From Stenotrophomonas maltophilia (lineage in GTDB: Bacteria; Pseudomonadota; Gammaproteobacteria; Xanthomonadales; Xanthomonadaceae): 64,000 bases of DNA. Positions 32,973-40,156 of the stretch are shown here, in pieces; positions within the stretch are counted from its first letter, which is position 1; each line of letters starts with the position of its first letter. The stretch lies in contig NZ_CP090423.1 of assembly GCF_023518235.1 (NCBI RefSeq), positions 1,736,001-1,800,000 on the forward strand, in the 5' to 3' direction. Under the pieces are notes generated by a model. It was given only the letters and a program-made list of their open reading frames with translations. It did not search any database and was not told the DNA's origin. Made by a program: the position numbers and the translations under genes.

Positions 32973-34679
32973 ATGCGCACCGTGAACCTGATCCAAGGCA
33001 CCCCGGAATGGCATGCCCACCGCGCCAGCCACTTCAACGCCAGCGACGCGCCGGCAATGATGGGCTGCAGCCCGTACAAGACCCGCAGTCAGCTGGTGCG
33101 CGAGTTCGCCACCGGCGCGACCATCGAGCACGACGCAGCGACGCTGCAGCGCTTCGCCGACGGCCACCGTTTCGAGGATCTGGCCCGGCCGCTGGCCGAG
33201 CGCATCATCGGCGAGGAGCTGTATCCCTGCGTCGGTGTCGACGGCAAGTACTCGGCCAGCTTCGACGGCCTGACCCTGCTGGAGGACAAGGCGTTCGAGC
33301 ACAAGTCGCTCAACGACGACCTGCGTCTGGCCATGCCGGTGGACGGCACCGACGCCTGCCTGCCGCTGCACTACCAGGTGCAGATGGAGCATCAGGCCAT
33401 GGTCAGCGGCGCCGAGCGCGTGCTGTTCATGGCCTCGAAGTGGGACGGCGACGAGCTGGTCGAGGAGCGGCACTGCTGGTACACACCGAACCCGGAACTG
33501 CGGGCCAAGATCGTGGCCGGCTGGGCGCAGTTCGAGGCGGACGTAGCTGCCTACGAGCCGGCGCCGGTCGCGGAGCCGGTGGCCGCTGGCCGCGCTCCGG
33601 ATCAGATGCCCGCACTGCGCATTGAGGTGACCGGAATGGTCACGGCGTCGAACCTTGCCGAGTGGAAGGAACAGGCCATCGCCGTGTTCCAGGGCATCAG
33701 CACGGAGCTGATCACCGACCAGGACTTCGCCGATGCGGAGAAGACCGTGAAGTGGTGCGGCGACATTGAGGACCAGCTTAAGGCGGCCAAACAGCACGCC
33801 CTCAGCCAGACCCAGAGCATCGACCAGCTGTTCAAGACCATCGACGCGATCGCTGAGGAGGCCCGCTCCAAGCGCCTGGCGCTGGAGAAGCGCGTCAAGA
33901 CCCGCAAGGACGAGCGCCGCTCCGAGATCGGCAACGCTGCCCGCCGCGCCGTGCAGCAGCACGTGCTGGCCATCAACGAGACGCTGGGTGAGCACGCCAT
34001 CCCCATGCCGGCAGCGCTGATTGCCGATATCGGCGACGCGATGAAGGGCAAGCGCTCTTTCGCCAGCATGCAGGAAGCGGTAGATGCCGTCGCCGCCAAC
34101 GCGAAGGTCGATGCCAGCCAGTCGGCCGAGCGGATCCGCGCCAACATCCGCGTGATGGAAATGGAGGTCGGCACCCATGCCGCTCTGTTCCATGACCGCG
34201 TGCAGCTGTGCTCCACGAAGTCGGCGGAGGATCTGCGCAACCTGATCGCCGCCCGTATCGCCCAGCACCAGCTGGCGGAGCAGGCCCGCCTCGACGCAGA
34301 GCGCGAGCAGATCCGCAAACAGGAGGAGGAGCGCGCGCGGGAACGGGTAGTTGCGGCCGCGCAGCCAACCGCGGCGCAGGAGCCCAAGCCCGAGGCGAAG
34401 CCGCAGCCAGCCGTCCAGGCAGGGCCGGATCCGGTAGCGACGGAGGACCGCGCGCCCTGGGTGGCTGAGGGAAAGAGGCTGAAGCTCGGCGAGATCGTGG
34501 ATCTGATCGCGCCACTCAAGATCGATGCAGATGGCTTGCGTCGGCTCGGCTTCGATCCGGTGGCGACCGAACGCGGGGCCAAGCTCTACGCCGCCGACCA
34601 GGTGCCGGCGATCCTCGCCGCCGCAATCCGCGTCCTGCAATCGGCAGCCAACGGCCAGAGCTATCCGCTCGCGGCCTGA
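32973..34679 (+). CDS. YqaJ-family phage exonuclease with long C-terminal extension
   Basis: This 568-residue protein is far longer than a typical lambda Exo. The nuclease (residues 1-215) has 'GTPEWHAHRASHFNASDAPAMMG', a D-G pair in 'SASFDGL' and E-H-K in 'AFEHKSLN', fitting the PD-(D/E)xK core. Residues 230-450 are helical coiled coil, probably for oligomers or partner binding; residues 450-500 are Gln/Pro-rich. It partners RecT. Confidence 0.88.
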   Translation: MRTVNLIQGTPEWHAHRASHFNASDAPAMMGCSPYKTRSQLVREFATGATIEHDAATLQRFADGHRFEDLARPLAERIIGEELYPCVGVDGKYSASFDGLTLLEDKAFEHKSLNDDLRLAMPVDGTDACLPLHYQVQMEHQAMVSGAERVLFMASKWDGDELVEERHCWYTPNPELRAKIVAGWAQFEADVAAYEPAPVAEPVAAGRAPDQMPALRIEVTGMVTASNLAEWKEQAIAVFQGISTELITDQDFADAEKTVKWCGDIEDQLKAAKQHALSQTQSIDQLFKTIDAIAEEARSKRLALEKRVKTRKDERRSEIGNAARRAVQQHVLAINETLGEHAIPMPAALIADIGDAMKGKRSFASMQEAVDAVAANAKVDASQSAERIRANIRVMEMEVGTHAALFHDRVQLCSTKSAEDLRNLIAARIAQHQLAEQARLDAEREQIRKQEEERARERVVAAAQPTAAQEPKPEAKPQPAVQAGPDPVATEDRAPWVAEGKRLKLGEIVDLIAPLKIDADGLRRLGFDPVATERGAKLYAADQVPAILAAAIRVLQSAANGQSYPLAA

Positions 34680-34826
34680 TCGAACCTACACGGCGGGGCT
34701 GCTGCAGCAGCGGGCCGCGCGGGAGACGTAACCCGCCCCAGCGAAAGCTCATGGGTGAACGAGTGATGCGGATGCAACGCCGCTGACTGTCGGGAAAGAC
34801 CGGCCCCTATTCCGAAGGAGACCACC

Positions 34827-35123
34827 ATGGCAATCCGCATCGACATGCAGGACGTCGAGTCCTCCCAGATTCACAGCATCGGCCACGATGCAGAGACCAG
34901 CACCTTGGCAATCCGCTTCACCAGCCGTCGTGGAGGCGTGATCGGACCCGGCAGCCTGTACCACTACGCCAACTTCGATGCAGCAGAGTTCGCTGCGTTC
35001 CGCGACTCGGAGTCTCTGGGCAAACACTTCGGGCAGTACATCAAGCCGTTCCCGGCGAAGTACCCGTATCGCAAGGTCGAAGAGCCGGCGACGGCAGCGC
35101 GCGCGCAGGCAGGTGCTGCATGA
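34827..35123 (+). CDS. KTSC domain protein
   Basis: This 98-residue protein has 'SSQIHSIGHDAETSTLAIRFTSRRGG', 'YHYANFDAAEFAAFRDSESLGKHFGQYIKPFP', the KTSC pattern (lysyl-tRNA synthetase C-terminal-like). A strong GAAGGAG site lies ahead of ATG. The 147 bases before it hold no recognisable gene. Role in phages is unknown; it may bind nucleic acid. Confidence 0.82.
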   Translation: MAIRIDMQDVESSQIHSIGHDAETSTLAIRFTSRRGGVIGPGSLYHYANFDAAEFAAFRDSESLGKHFGQYIKPFPAKYPYRKVEEPATAARAQAGAA

Positions 35124-35359
35124 CCGCCCCTGTCGATGTGCTGGCCGTGCTGGACACCCTTTGCGAACGGGCGGCTTCCGGTGACCCAGCCGAGTATCGC
35201 GAGGTTAACTCGCTGCGCTACGCGTTTACCGAGCTGATCGAGGCGGCTCGGGTAGCACGCATGTCAATGCAGCACATGCGCGGACCGGAGTCGATCATCC
35301 ACGCACGCACTGCGGAACTCGATGCCGCCCTCGCCCGCGTCAAAGGCGCTGCCGCGTGA
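35120..35359 (+). CDS. Small helical protein (79 aa), copy B
   Basis: It begins MTAPVDVLAVLDTL and ends in ALARVKGAAA, like the 79-residue protein at 31277-31516 (same length, same ends). The middle differs. ATGA overlap with the KTSC gene. Likely paralogue of copy A; function unknown. Confidence 0.65.
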   Translation: MTAPVDVLAVLDTLCERAASGDPAEYREVNSLRYAFTELIEAARVARMSMQHMRGPESIIHARTAELDAALARVKGAAA

Positions 35360-35421
35360 CCGACCACGACTTCTTCGCCGCCATGGCCGTCGGCATCCCG
35401 CCCATCACCCCGCCCGTCTGA
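35356..35421 (+). CDS. Possible 21-residue peptide
   Basis: A GTG overlapping the previous stop opens a frame of 21 codons (VTDHDFFAAMAVGIPP...). It could be a real tiny protein or the remnant of a longer gene. Coding evidence is only the coupled start. Confidence 0.25.
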   Translation: MTDHDFFAAMAVGIPPITPPV

Positions 35422-35468
35422 CCGGCGCCCGCACCGGCCGAGCCGACCACCGAACAGGAGACCGAGTA

Positions 35469-35711
35469 ATGCGCCACCTGGCCCTGCCCTTCTACTGCGC
35501 CGTGATCGTCGGTGCCCTGATGGCGCTGCTCGCGCGCGCCATCTACACCGGCGCCGCCTCCTTCGTCCTGATCGCCCTGGCCGGCATCGCCTACTTCGGC
35601 TGGCACGGCTGGAACGACGCCCGCCGCGGCTGGCCTGCCTTCCGAGCCGAAATGCAGCGCCGCACCGACGAGCGCCGCCGCCGGGCCATGCCCGCCGACG
35701 ACACGCACTGA
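35469..35711 (+). CDS. Small two-pass membrane protein (80 aa)
   Basis: ATG 35469 follows GGAGACCGAGTA. Hydrophobic segments at residues 4-24 and 31-48 are followed by a Trp/Arg-rich cytoplasmic end ('NDARRGWPAFRAEMQRR'). It resembles the protein at 31883-32128. Function unknown. Confidence 0.6.
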   Translation: MRHLALPFYCAVIVGALMALLARAIYTGAASFVLIALAGIAYFGWHGWNDARRGWPAFRAEMQRRTDERRRRAMPADDTH

Positions 35712-35793
35712 GCAACCGCCCGGCCGGCGCAACCGGCCTCCCAAGCCGGCGGGACTTCCACACAGCCGGCAACCTATTCCCCAGAGATCCGCC

Positions 35794-36177
35794 ATGACCG
35801 ACTCCGTCGTTGTCGATTTCCAGCACGAACCCGAGTTCGCCAAGAAGGAAAACGGCGAGCTGCCCCGCATCGAACTTATCCGCGAACAGGTCGCCGGCTT
35901 CGTCTCCGGCTACACGACAGCCAAAGGCAATCGGCCTCCGCGCATCGTGCTGCAGTCCTCAGACCTCAAGCACTGCGTGCGCCGGATCCTCGCGCGCATG
36001 CAGAAGCCCCACCGCGCCAAGGCGAAGGCAGAGTGGCAGGAAAAGCGTAAGGCCGGCTCCACGCAGCCCTGGCGCGATGCGAAGCCGGAGCCGATCCCGG
36101 GCGCAACCCTCACCTGGTGCGGGATCCCCATCGAAGGCATGGGCTACAGCCGCCATCGCGCGGTCGATAAGCACTGA
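35794..36177 (+). CDS. Hypothetical phage protein (127 aa)
   Basis: A basic soluble protein (MTDSVVVDFQHEPEF...). It has 'LKHCVRRILARMQKPHRAKAKAEWQEKR', then a Pro-rich stretch and 'GMGYSRHRAVDK'. The basic helix suggests nucleic-acid contact. No family recognised. Confidence 0.6.
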   Translation: MTDSVVVDFQHEPEFAKKENGELPRIELIREQVAGFVSGYTTAKGNRPPRIVLQSSDLKHCVRRILARMQKPHRAKAKAEWQEKRKAGSTQPWRDAKPEPIPGATLTWCGIPIEGMGYSRHRAVDKH

Positions 36178-36180
36178 TCC

Positions 36181-36393
36181 ATGGCCAAGCCGGTCCAGAT
36201 GGACATTTTCGACGACGACCCAGCGCGCGAGGCAGCCGCCTGGCGCGTGCAGGCGGAAGAGTCGCTGAGGCACTTCCAGTTCCCCGAATCGATCCGTCTG
36301 GAACGGCACGCCTACTACCTCGGCGTTGCCGAGCAACTTGAAGCCAGGGCGCGCGGCGCGCGCTCCACCAACAGCAAGGACATGCAGGCATGA
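36181..36393 (+). CDS. Small hypothetical protein (70 aa)
   Basis: It begins MAKPVQMDIFDDDP and is helical with 'AEESLRHFQFPESIRLERHAYYLGVAEQL'. The start is three bases after the previous stop and the stop overlaps the next start. Confidence 0.6.
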   Translation: MAKPVQMDIFDDDPAREAAAWRVQAEESLRHFQFPESIRLERHAYYLGVAEQLEARARGARSTNSKDMQA

Positions 36394-37349
36394 GCAACGA
36401 CAAGAAGACCCTGGCGGACGTGCGGCCCGGTGGGAGGGTGCAGGTGATGCCGTCCGACGCGGCGCGCGCCTTACTCGCGGCGCAGTACCGAGACGACGGT
36501 GATAAGGCGAAGGCCATTCGCATCAATCACAAGTCGCTGACTGACTCCGACAAGCGCGCGTTGCGAGCCATCGAAGCCGCCCTCTCCGCCCAGCCCTCCC
36601 CGGGTGGTCAGGATGCTCTGGGAATGATCGGCGCCAACCTTCGCAGCATCATGCGGCTGTGCAGGCCGGAGGACTATTCCATCAGCAGATTGGACGCTGC
36701 AAACATCCACATCGAGGCGCGCCACGCATTGCAGTTGCTGGAAGCAGCCCTCGCCGCCCGACAGCCGGTGGGACAAACCTTCCAGGCTGGCGTGGCCGAA
36801 TGGATGGGCCAGTGCTTCCTGCCGTCGCTCTACAGCAACATGACCGAGCGCGGCGACCGACTGCTGGAGGAAGTGCTGGAGCTGCTGCAGGCTCACGGCT
36901 ACGACAAGGCGCGCGTGCCCACGCTGGTCGACTACGTGTTCAGTCGTCCGGTTGGCGATCCTGCACAAGAAGTCGGCGGGGTGATGGTCACGCTCGCCGG
37001 TTACTGCTGGGTGGCAGGCCTGGACATGCACGTCCACGGCCACGCCGAGCTTGCTCGCATCAGCCATCCGGAGGTGATGGCGAAGATCCGGGCCAAGCAG
37101 GAGGCAAAGAACGCCCTGCACTTCGACACGCCGCTGCCGGGCAACGCCGCCGCCCCGCCCGCGCAGGCCGTGGACCTGGCCGACTTCAAGGCCCTGTATC
37201 GCGCGTATGTGCGCCTGCTTGAATCTGGCAGGGATCGCATCAAAGACCTCGGCGGCACCTGCGATCCGGTCGATGTGATGGAAGCCAACGACGTAGACCT
37301 GCAGGCTGCGCGCCGTGTTCTCGACGGCAAGGCGGTGGGCAATGGCTAA
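36390..37349 (+). CDS. MazG-like NTP pyrophosphohydrolase-domain protein
   Basis: The protein is 319 residues. The middle (residues 130-220) has 'F-Q-A-G-V-A-E-W-M-G-Q-C-F', 'ERGDRLLEEVLELLQAHG' and 'PVGDPAQEVGGVMVTLAGYC', matching the all-alpha MazG-like fold with its E-E-x-x-E metal site. N- and C-terminal helical parts flank it. It may clean the nucleotide pool or act on signalling nucleotides during phage growth. Confidence 0.75.
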   Translation: MSNDKKTLADVRPGGRVQVMPSDAARALLAAQYRDDGDKAKAIRINHKSLTDSDKRALRAIEAALSAQPSPGGQDALGMIGANLRSIMRLCRPEDYSISRLDAANIHIEARHALQLLEAALAARQPVGQTFQAGVAEWMGQCFLPSLYSNMTERGDRLLEEVLELLQAHGYDKARVPTLVDYVFSRPVGDPAQEVGGVMVTLAGYCWVAGLDMHVHGHAELARISHPEVMAKIRAKQEAKNALHFDTPLPGNAAAPPAQAVDLADFKALYRAYVRLLESGRDRIKDLGGTCDPVDVMEANDVDLQAARRVLDGKAVGNG

Positions 37350-37536
37350 GTACCTCGTGGAAATGCCGTTCCAAGCCGTGCAGTTCTTTCACGTCGAAGC
37401 ACGTAGCGCTGCCGAAGCGAAGCGCCTGGCCCGGGAAGGAGAAGGCGGGCCGGTCGAAGCGATCGACTGGCGCGTTACCAAGCACTTCGCACCGAACTAC
37501 GCGCGCCAGGTAGACAGCGAGGTGGTGGGCAAATGA
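37342..37536 (+). CDS. Small hypothetical protein (64 aa)
   Basis: It starts at ATG 37342 inside the end of the MazG-like gene. It has a beta-alpha-beta look ('YLVEMPFQAVQFFHVEARSAAEAKRLAREG') like small ferredoxin-like folds. Function unknown. Confidence 0.55.
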   Translation: MAKYLVEMPFQAVQFFHVEARSAAEAKRLAREGEGGPVEAIDWRVTKHFAPNYARQVDSEVVGK

Positions 37537-37733
37537 TCGAGAAATGGCTGCAGTACACCTGCGACGGGTGCGGCGAGACAGAGACTGCGGACGCGCCCAA
37601 TGAGTCGGCAGCCGAGTGCCGTCGCCGCATACGGGAGTACGGCTGGAAGAATCACGACCGTCTGGACTACTGCCCCACCTGTGTGGCCGATGGTGCAGCG
37701 GCGAGGCGTGAGGAAGGATTCGGAAATGGCTGA
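37533..37733 (+). CDS. Small zinc-ribbon protein (66 aa)
   Basis: Two Cys pairs, C10-D-G-C13 and C47-P-T-C50, with a helix between, suggest a zinc ribbon. It begins MIEKWLQYTCDGCGE. Overlaps both neighbours. May bind DNA or a host protein; unknown. Confidence 0.6.
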   Translation: MIEKWLQYTCDGCGETETADAPNESAAECRRRIREYGWKNHDRLDYCPTCVADGAAARREEGFGNG

Positions 37734-37875
37734 CCAGCTGCTCACCGCTGCAATGGTCCACGTGTTCGCCCTGGCCGCGTTCCTGGCCGGCATCGCCACC
37801 CTGTGGGCGATCAGCCGCGCATGCCGCGCCGCGCGCAATGGGCTGCGCTGGTGCTGGCGGAGGTGCGCAGCGTGA
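37726..37875 (+). CDS. Small single-pass membrane protein (49 aa)
   Basis: Starts at ATG 37726 in the end of the zinc-ribbon gene. One hydrophobic helix (residues 8-30) is followed by an Arg/Cys/Trp-rich end. Its stop TGA overlaps the next ATG (TGATG). Confidence 0.55.
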   Translation: MADQLLTAAMVHVFALAAFLAGIATLWAISRACRAARNGLRWCWRRCAA

Positions 37876-38159
37876 TGGCGCCCGATCAGTTGCGGGCGTT
37901 CGCTCGTTCGATCCTCGAACGAAAGCTGCGTGCCGGCTGGCGCCGGGACCAAATCCTGCGCATCGAGTTCGAGGGATTCACGGGACCGGCGCACGCCGGC
38001 TACCTGATCTCGGCGGGAAAGATCTCGGTGTGCCAGGAAAACCAGTACCTGATCCGACATACCGACGCGTGGGCCGTTACGTTTCGCATGGCCGATCTGC
38101 TGCGTGATGAACCCGCACCACCGCCGGCCACGCCGGCCCAACTGGACCTGTTCGCATGA
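37875..38159 (+). CDS. Hypothetical protein (94 aa)
   Basis: It starts MAPDQLRAFARSILERKLRAGWRRDQI and ends with 'PAQLDLFA', a clamp-binding-like motif (QLDLF) at the very C-terminus. That end resembles beta-clamp-binding peptides. The rest is mixed alpha/beta and unrecognised. Confidence 0.55.
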   Translation: MAPDQLRAFARSILERKLRAGWRRDQILRIEFEGFTGPAHAGYLISAGKISVCQENQYLIRHTDAWAVTFRMADLLRDEPAPPPATPAQLDLFA

Positions 38160-38443
38160 ACCTCTCACCGTCTATGGGACTCGGCGCGCGGGACTTCTCC
38201 GCCGACGCCTCGATGCCGCCGGTGGTCAAGGTCCGCAGGATCAAGCATGACCTCGCGGGATACGGCTACATGCGGTCAATCATGCTCTTCATGAAGTGGG
38301 CGCACGAGCAGGAGAAGTTTCCGACCATCGAAGAGGTGATCGCCCGGTTCCGAGTGAGTCGCGCGACGGCGTACCGGCTCACCAGCGCCCTCGCCGACAC
38401 CTATGGCCTCGACCCTTCCGTGCGGCACAAGGAGCGACGATGA
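38156..38443 (+). CDS. HTH protein (95 aa)
   Basis: Residues 55-85 form a helix-turn-helix ('FPTIEEVIARFRVSRATAYRLTSALADTYG'). It lies late in the int operon and may regulate it or excision. Overlaps both neighbours by ATGA. Confidence 0.65.
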   Translation: MNLSPSMGLGARDFSADASMPPVVKVRRIKHDLAGYGYMRSIMLFMKWAHEQEKFPTIEEVIARFRVSRATAYRLTSALADTYGLDPSVRHKERR

Positions 38444-38622
38444 ACCCCCAGCTTTTCCCCCGCGAACCACGCCGCATGAAGCAGCCGGCAAAGGACGTGC
38501 TGCGCGAGCAGCTGGTGGTCGCGGCCGATGAAGTGATCCGCCTGCGCGCTGAAGTACTGCGCCTGCGGGGCCAGATTTACCAAGCCACAGAGCAGCTGCG
38601 CGCTGCGCTGGCCACGAACTGA
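38440..38622 (+). CDS. Small coiled-coil protein (60 aa)
   Basis: It starts MNPQLFPREPRRMKQP and then is one long helix with Leu/Arg/Glu heptads ('EVIRLRAEVLRLRGQIYQATEQL'). Probably a dimeric small protein. Function unknown. Confidence 0.55.
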   Translation: MNPQLFPREPRRMKQPAKDVLREQLVVAADEVIRLRAEVLRLRGQIYQATEQLRAALATN

Positions 38623-38633
38623 AGGAGGACACC

Positions 38634-38882
38634 ATGGCCAAGAAGAACAAGGCCGCCCCGGGCGCGGGGGCGTTGTGCCTGTCCCGGGAAACGATGCGGG
38701 AACTGTGCGACACCCCGTACAAGGATCGTCAGCTTGCGTTCCTGGTGCTGAACGGCATCCCCCATTTCAAGGGTCTGGACGGCTGGCCGCGCGTACTGTG
38801 GGCCACCCTCGAAGGGGATAGCGACGTGGAAACCGATAAGGCGACGGTCGTCGCTGTCTGGAAATCGAACAAGGCGGCATGA
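38634..38882 (+). CDS. DUF4224-like protein
   Basis: This 82-residue protein has 'LCLSRETMRELCDTPYKDRQLAFLVLNGIPHF' and 'GWPRVL', the DUF4224 pattern. Such proteins are typically encoded just before a phage integrase. It has a strong AAGGAGGA site. A role in integration or excision control is inferred from this position. Confidence 0.75.
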   Translation: MAKKNKAAPGAGALCLSRETMRELCDTPYKDRQLAFLVLNGIPHFKGLDGWPRVLWATLEGDSDVETDKATVVAVWKSNKAA

Positions 38883-39919
38883 CGATGGGGCGGAAGCCGA
38901 ACAAGCCGGGCGCGATTCCGCGGTTCCGGCCGCGCAAACAGAAGTCGGGCGTGGTGCACTACTACTACGACCTGGGCGGCAAGCCGCGCAAGGAGCTGCC
39001 GCTGGGCAGCAACTACGCGCTGGCGATCAAGAAGTGGGCCGAGCTGGAGGGCACCCGCGAGGCCCAGGCCGTGGCCGTCATCACCTTCCGCCACGTGAGC
39101 GAGGCCTACCGGAAGGAGGTGATCATCCACAAGGCACCGCGCACGCAGCTGGACAACGCCAAAGAGTTGACCAAGCTGCTGGAATACTTCGACGACCCGC
39201 CGGCGCCGCTGGATGCAATACAACCGGTGACGGTTCGGAAGTACATGACCTGGCGCACAAAGAGCGGCAAGGGCATGGTGCGGGCCAACCGCGAGAAGGC
39301 GCTGTTGTCGCACATCTGGAACTTCGCGCGCGACAAGGGATACACCGCACTGCCAAACCCATGCGCCGGCATCAAAGGATTCAAGGAAACGGGCCGGGAC
39401 ATCTACATCGAGGATGACCAATTCGAGGCGATGCGCGCGGTTGCCCACTGGTCACTTCAGGACGCCATGGACCTGGCATATCTGATCGGCCAGCGGCCGG
39501 CCGATGTGCTGAGCTTGACCGAGCAGGACGTCCGGGATGGCGCAATTCACATCCGGCAAGGGAAGACCAAGACGAAACTGCGGATCGCGGTTGAGGGCGA
39601 ACTGGAGCAGCTTCTGGAACGACTCAGGCGGCGGAAGGATGGTCGGAAGGTTCGAAGTAGCAGCCTGATCATTGGCGAGCGAGGGAAGCCCGTGAGCGTC
39701 CGGCGGATGAGCGAAATCTGGGCAGCAGCGCGTGCAGCTGTTGGCGCTGATGTCGACGGGATCCACTTTCGCGACCTTCGCGCCAAGGCAGCCACCGACA
39801 AGGCTGATTCATCGGGCGATATCCGCAAAGCCCAGCATCAGCTCGGGCACACTACGGTCTCGATGACCGAGCATTACACGCGCAAACGCCGTGGGCACAA
39901 GTCCACGCCGACGCGCTAA
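38879..39919 (+). CDS. int: Tyrosine-type site-specific integrase
   Basis: This 346-residue recombinase inserts and excises the prophage at tRNA-Leu. The N-terminal arm/core-binding part covers residues 1-170. Catalytic residues visible: R206 (GQRPADVL), R301 in FRDLR, H324 (LGH) and nucleophile Y333 (EHYT). The usual His of the HxxR box is Arg298, a variation seen in this subfamily. It ends about 120 bases before the attachment fragment. Confidence 0.93.
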   Translation: MTMGRKPNKPGAIPRFRPRKQKSGVVHYYYDLGGKPRKELPLGSNYALAIKKWAELEGTREAQAVAVITFRHVSEAYRKEVIIHKAPRTQLDNAKELTKLLEYFDDPPAPLDAIQPVTVRKYMTWRTKSGKGMVRANREKALLSHIWNFARDKGYTALPNPCAGIKGFKETGRDIYIEDDQFEAMRAVAHWSLQDAMDLAYLIGQRPADVLSLTEQDVRDGAIHIRQGKTKTKLRIAVEGELEQLLERLRRRKDGRKVRSSSLIIGERGKPVSVRRMSEIWAAARAAVGADVDGIHFRDLRAKAATDKADSSGDIRKAQHQLGHTTVSMTEHYTRKRRGHKSTPTR

Positions 39920-40037
39920 GACTGCGCTCCGCAATCCGTATCCGCCCCAAGTGCCCCAATGGTTTCAGGCGCCTGCAAACCGACCCATTGCGGAGCGGGA
40001 ATCAGGCTACAACACTTGTGCCACAAGGATTATGGTT

Positions 40038-40096
40038 CGGACTTAAAATCCGCCGACCGCAAGGTCATGCCGGTTCGATTCCGGCTCCGGGCACCA
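40038..40096 (+). other. attR: 3' fragment of tRNA-Leu(TAA)
   Basis: The 59 bases contain most of the anticodon arm (loop CTTAAAA, anticodon TAA), the variable arm, the T-arm (CCGGTTCGATTCCGG) and the acceptor 3' strand TCCGGGC-A-CCA. No matching 5' GCCCGGA or D-arm occurs upstream; phage sequence begins at about 40037. Such a fragment arises when a phage integrates in the tRNA anticodon region and restores the gene at the other end. Confidence 0.85.
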
Positions 40097-40156
40097 ACAT
40101 GGCAACGCAGCAGGGTGTCCGCGCTTCGGGACATCGCACGGGGAACCGGCAAACGC

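Noticed and set aside
32664-34640. 658-codon minus-strand open frame
   Set aside because: Antisense to recT and the YqaJ gene, which have clear motifs.
34680-34826. Gene in the gap between YqaJ and KTSC genes
   Set aside because: Only very short frames are present, none with a ribosome site except that of the KTSC gene itself.
40038-40096. Functional tRNA-Leu
   Set aside because: The 5' acceptor strand and D-arm are absent; only the 3' part exists.
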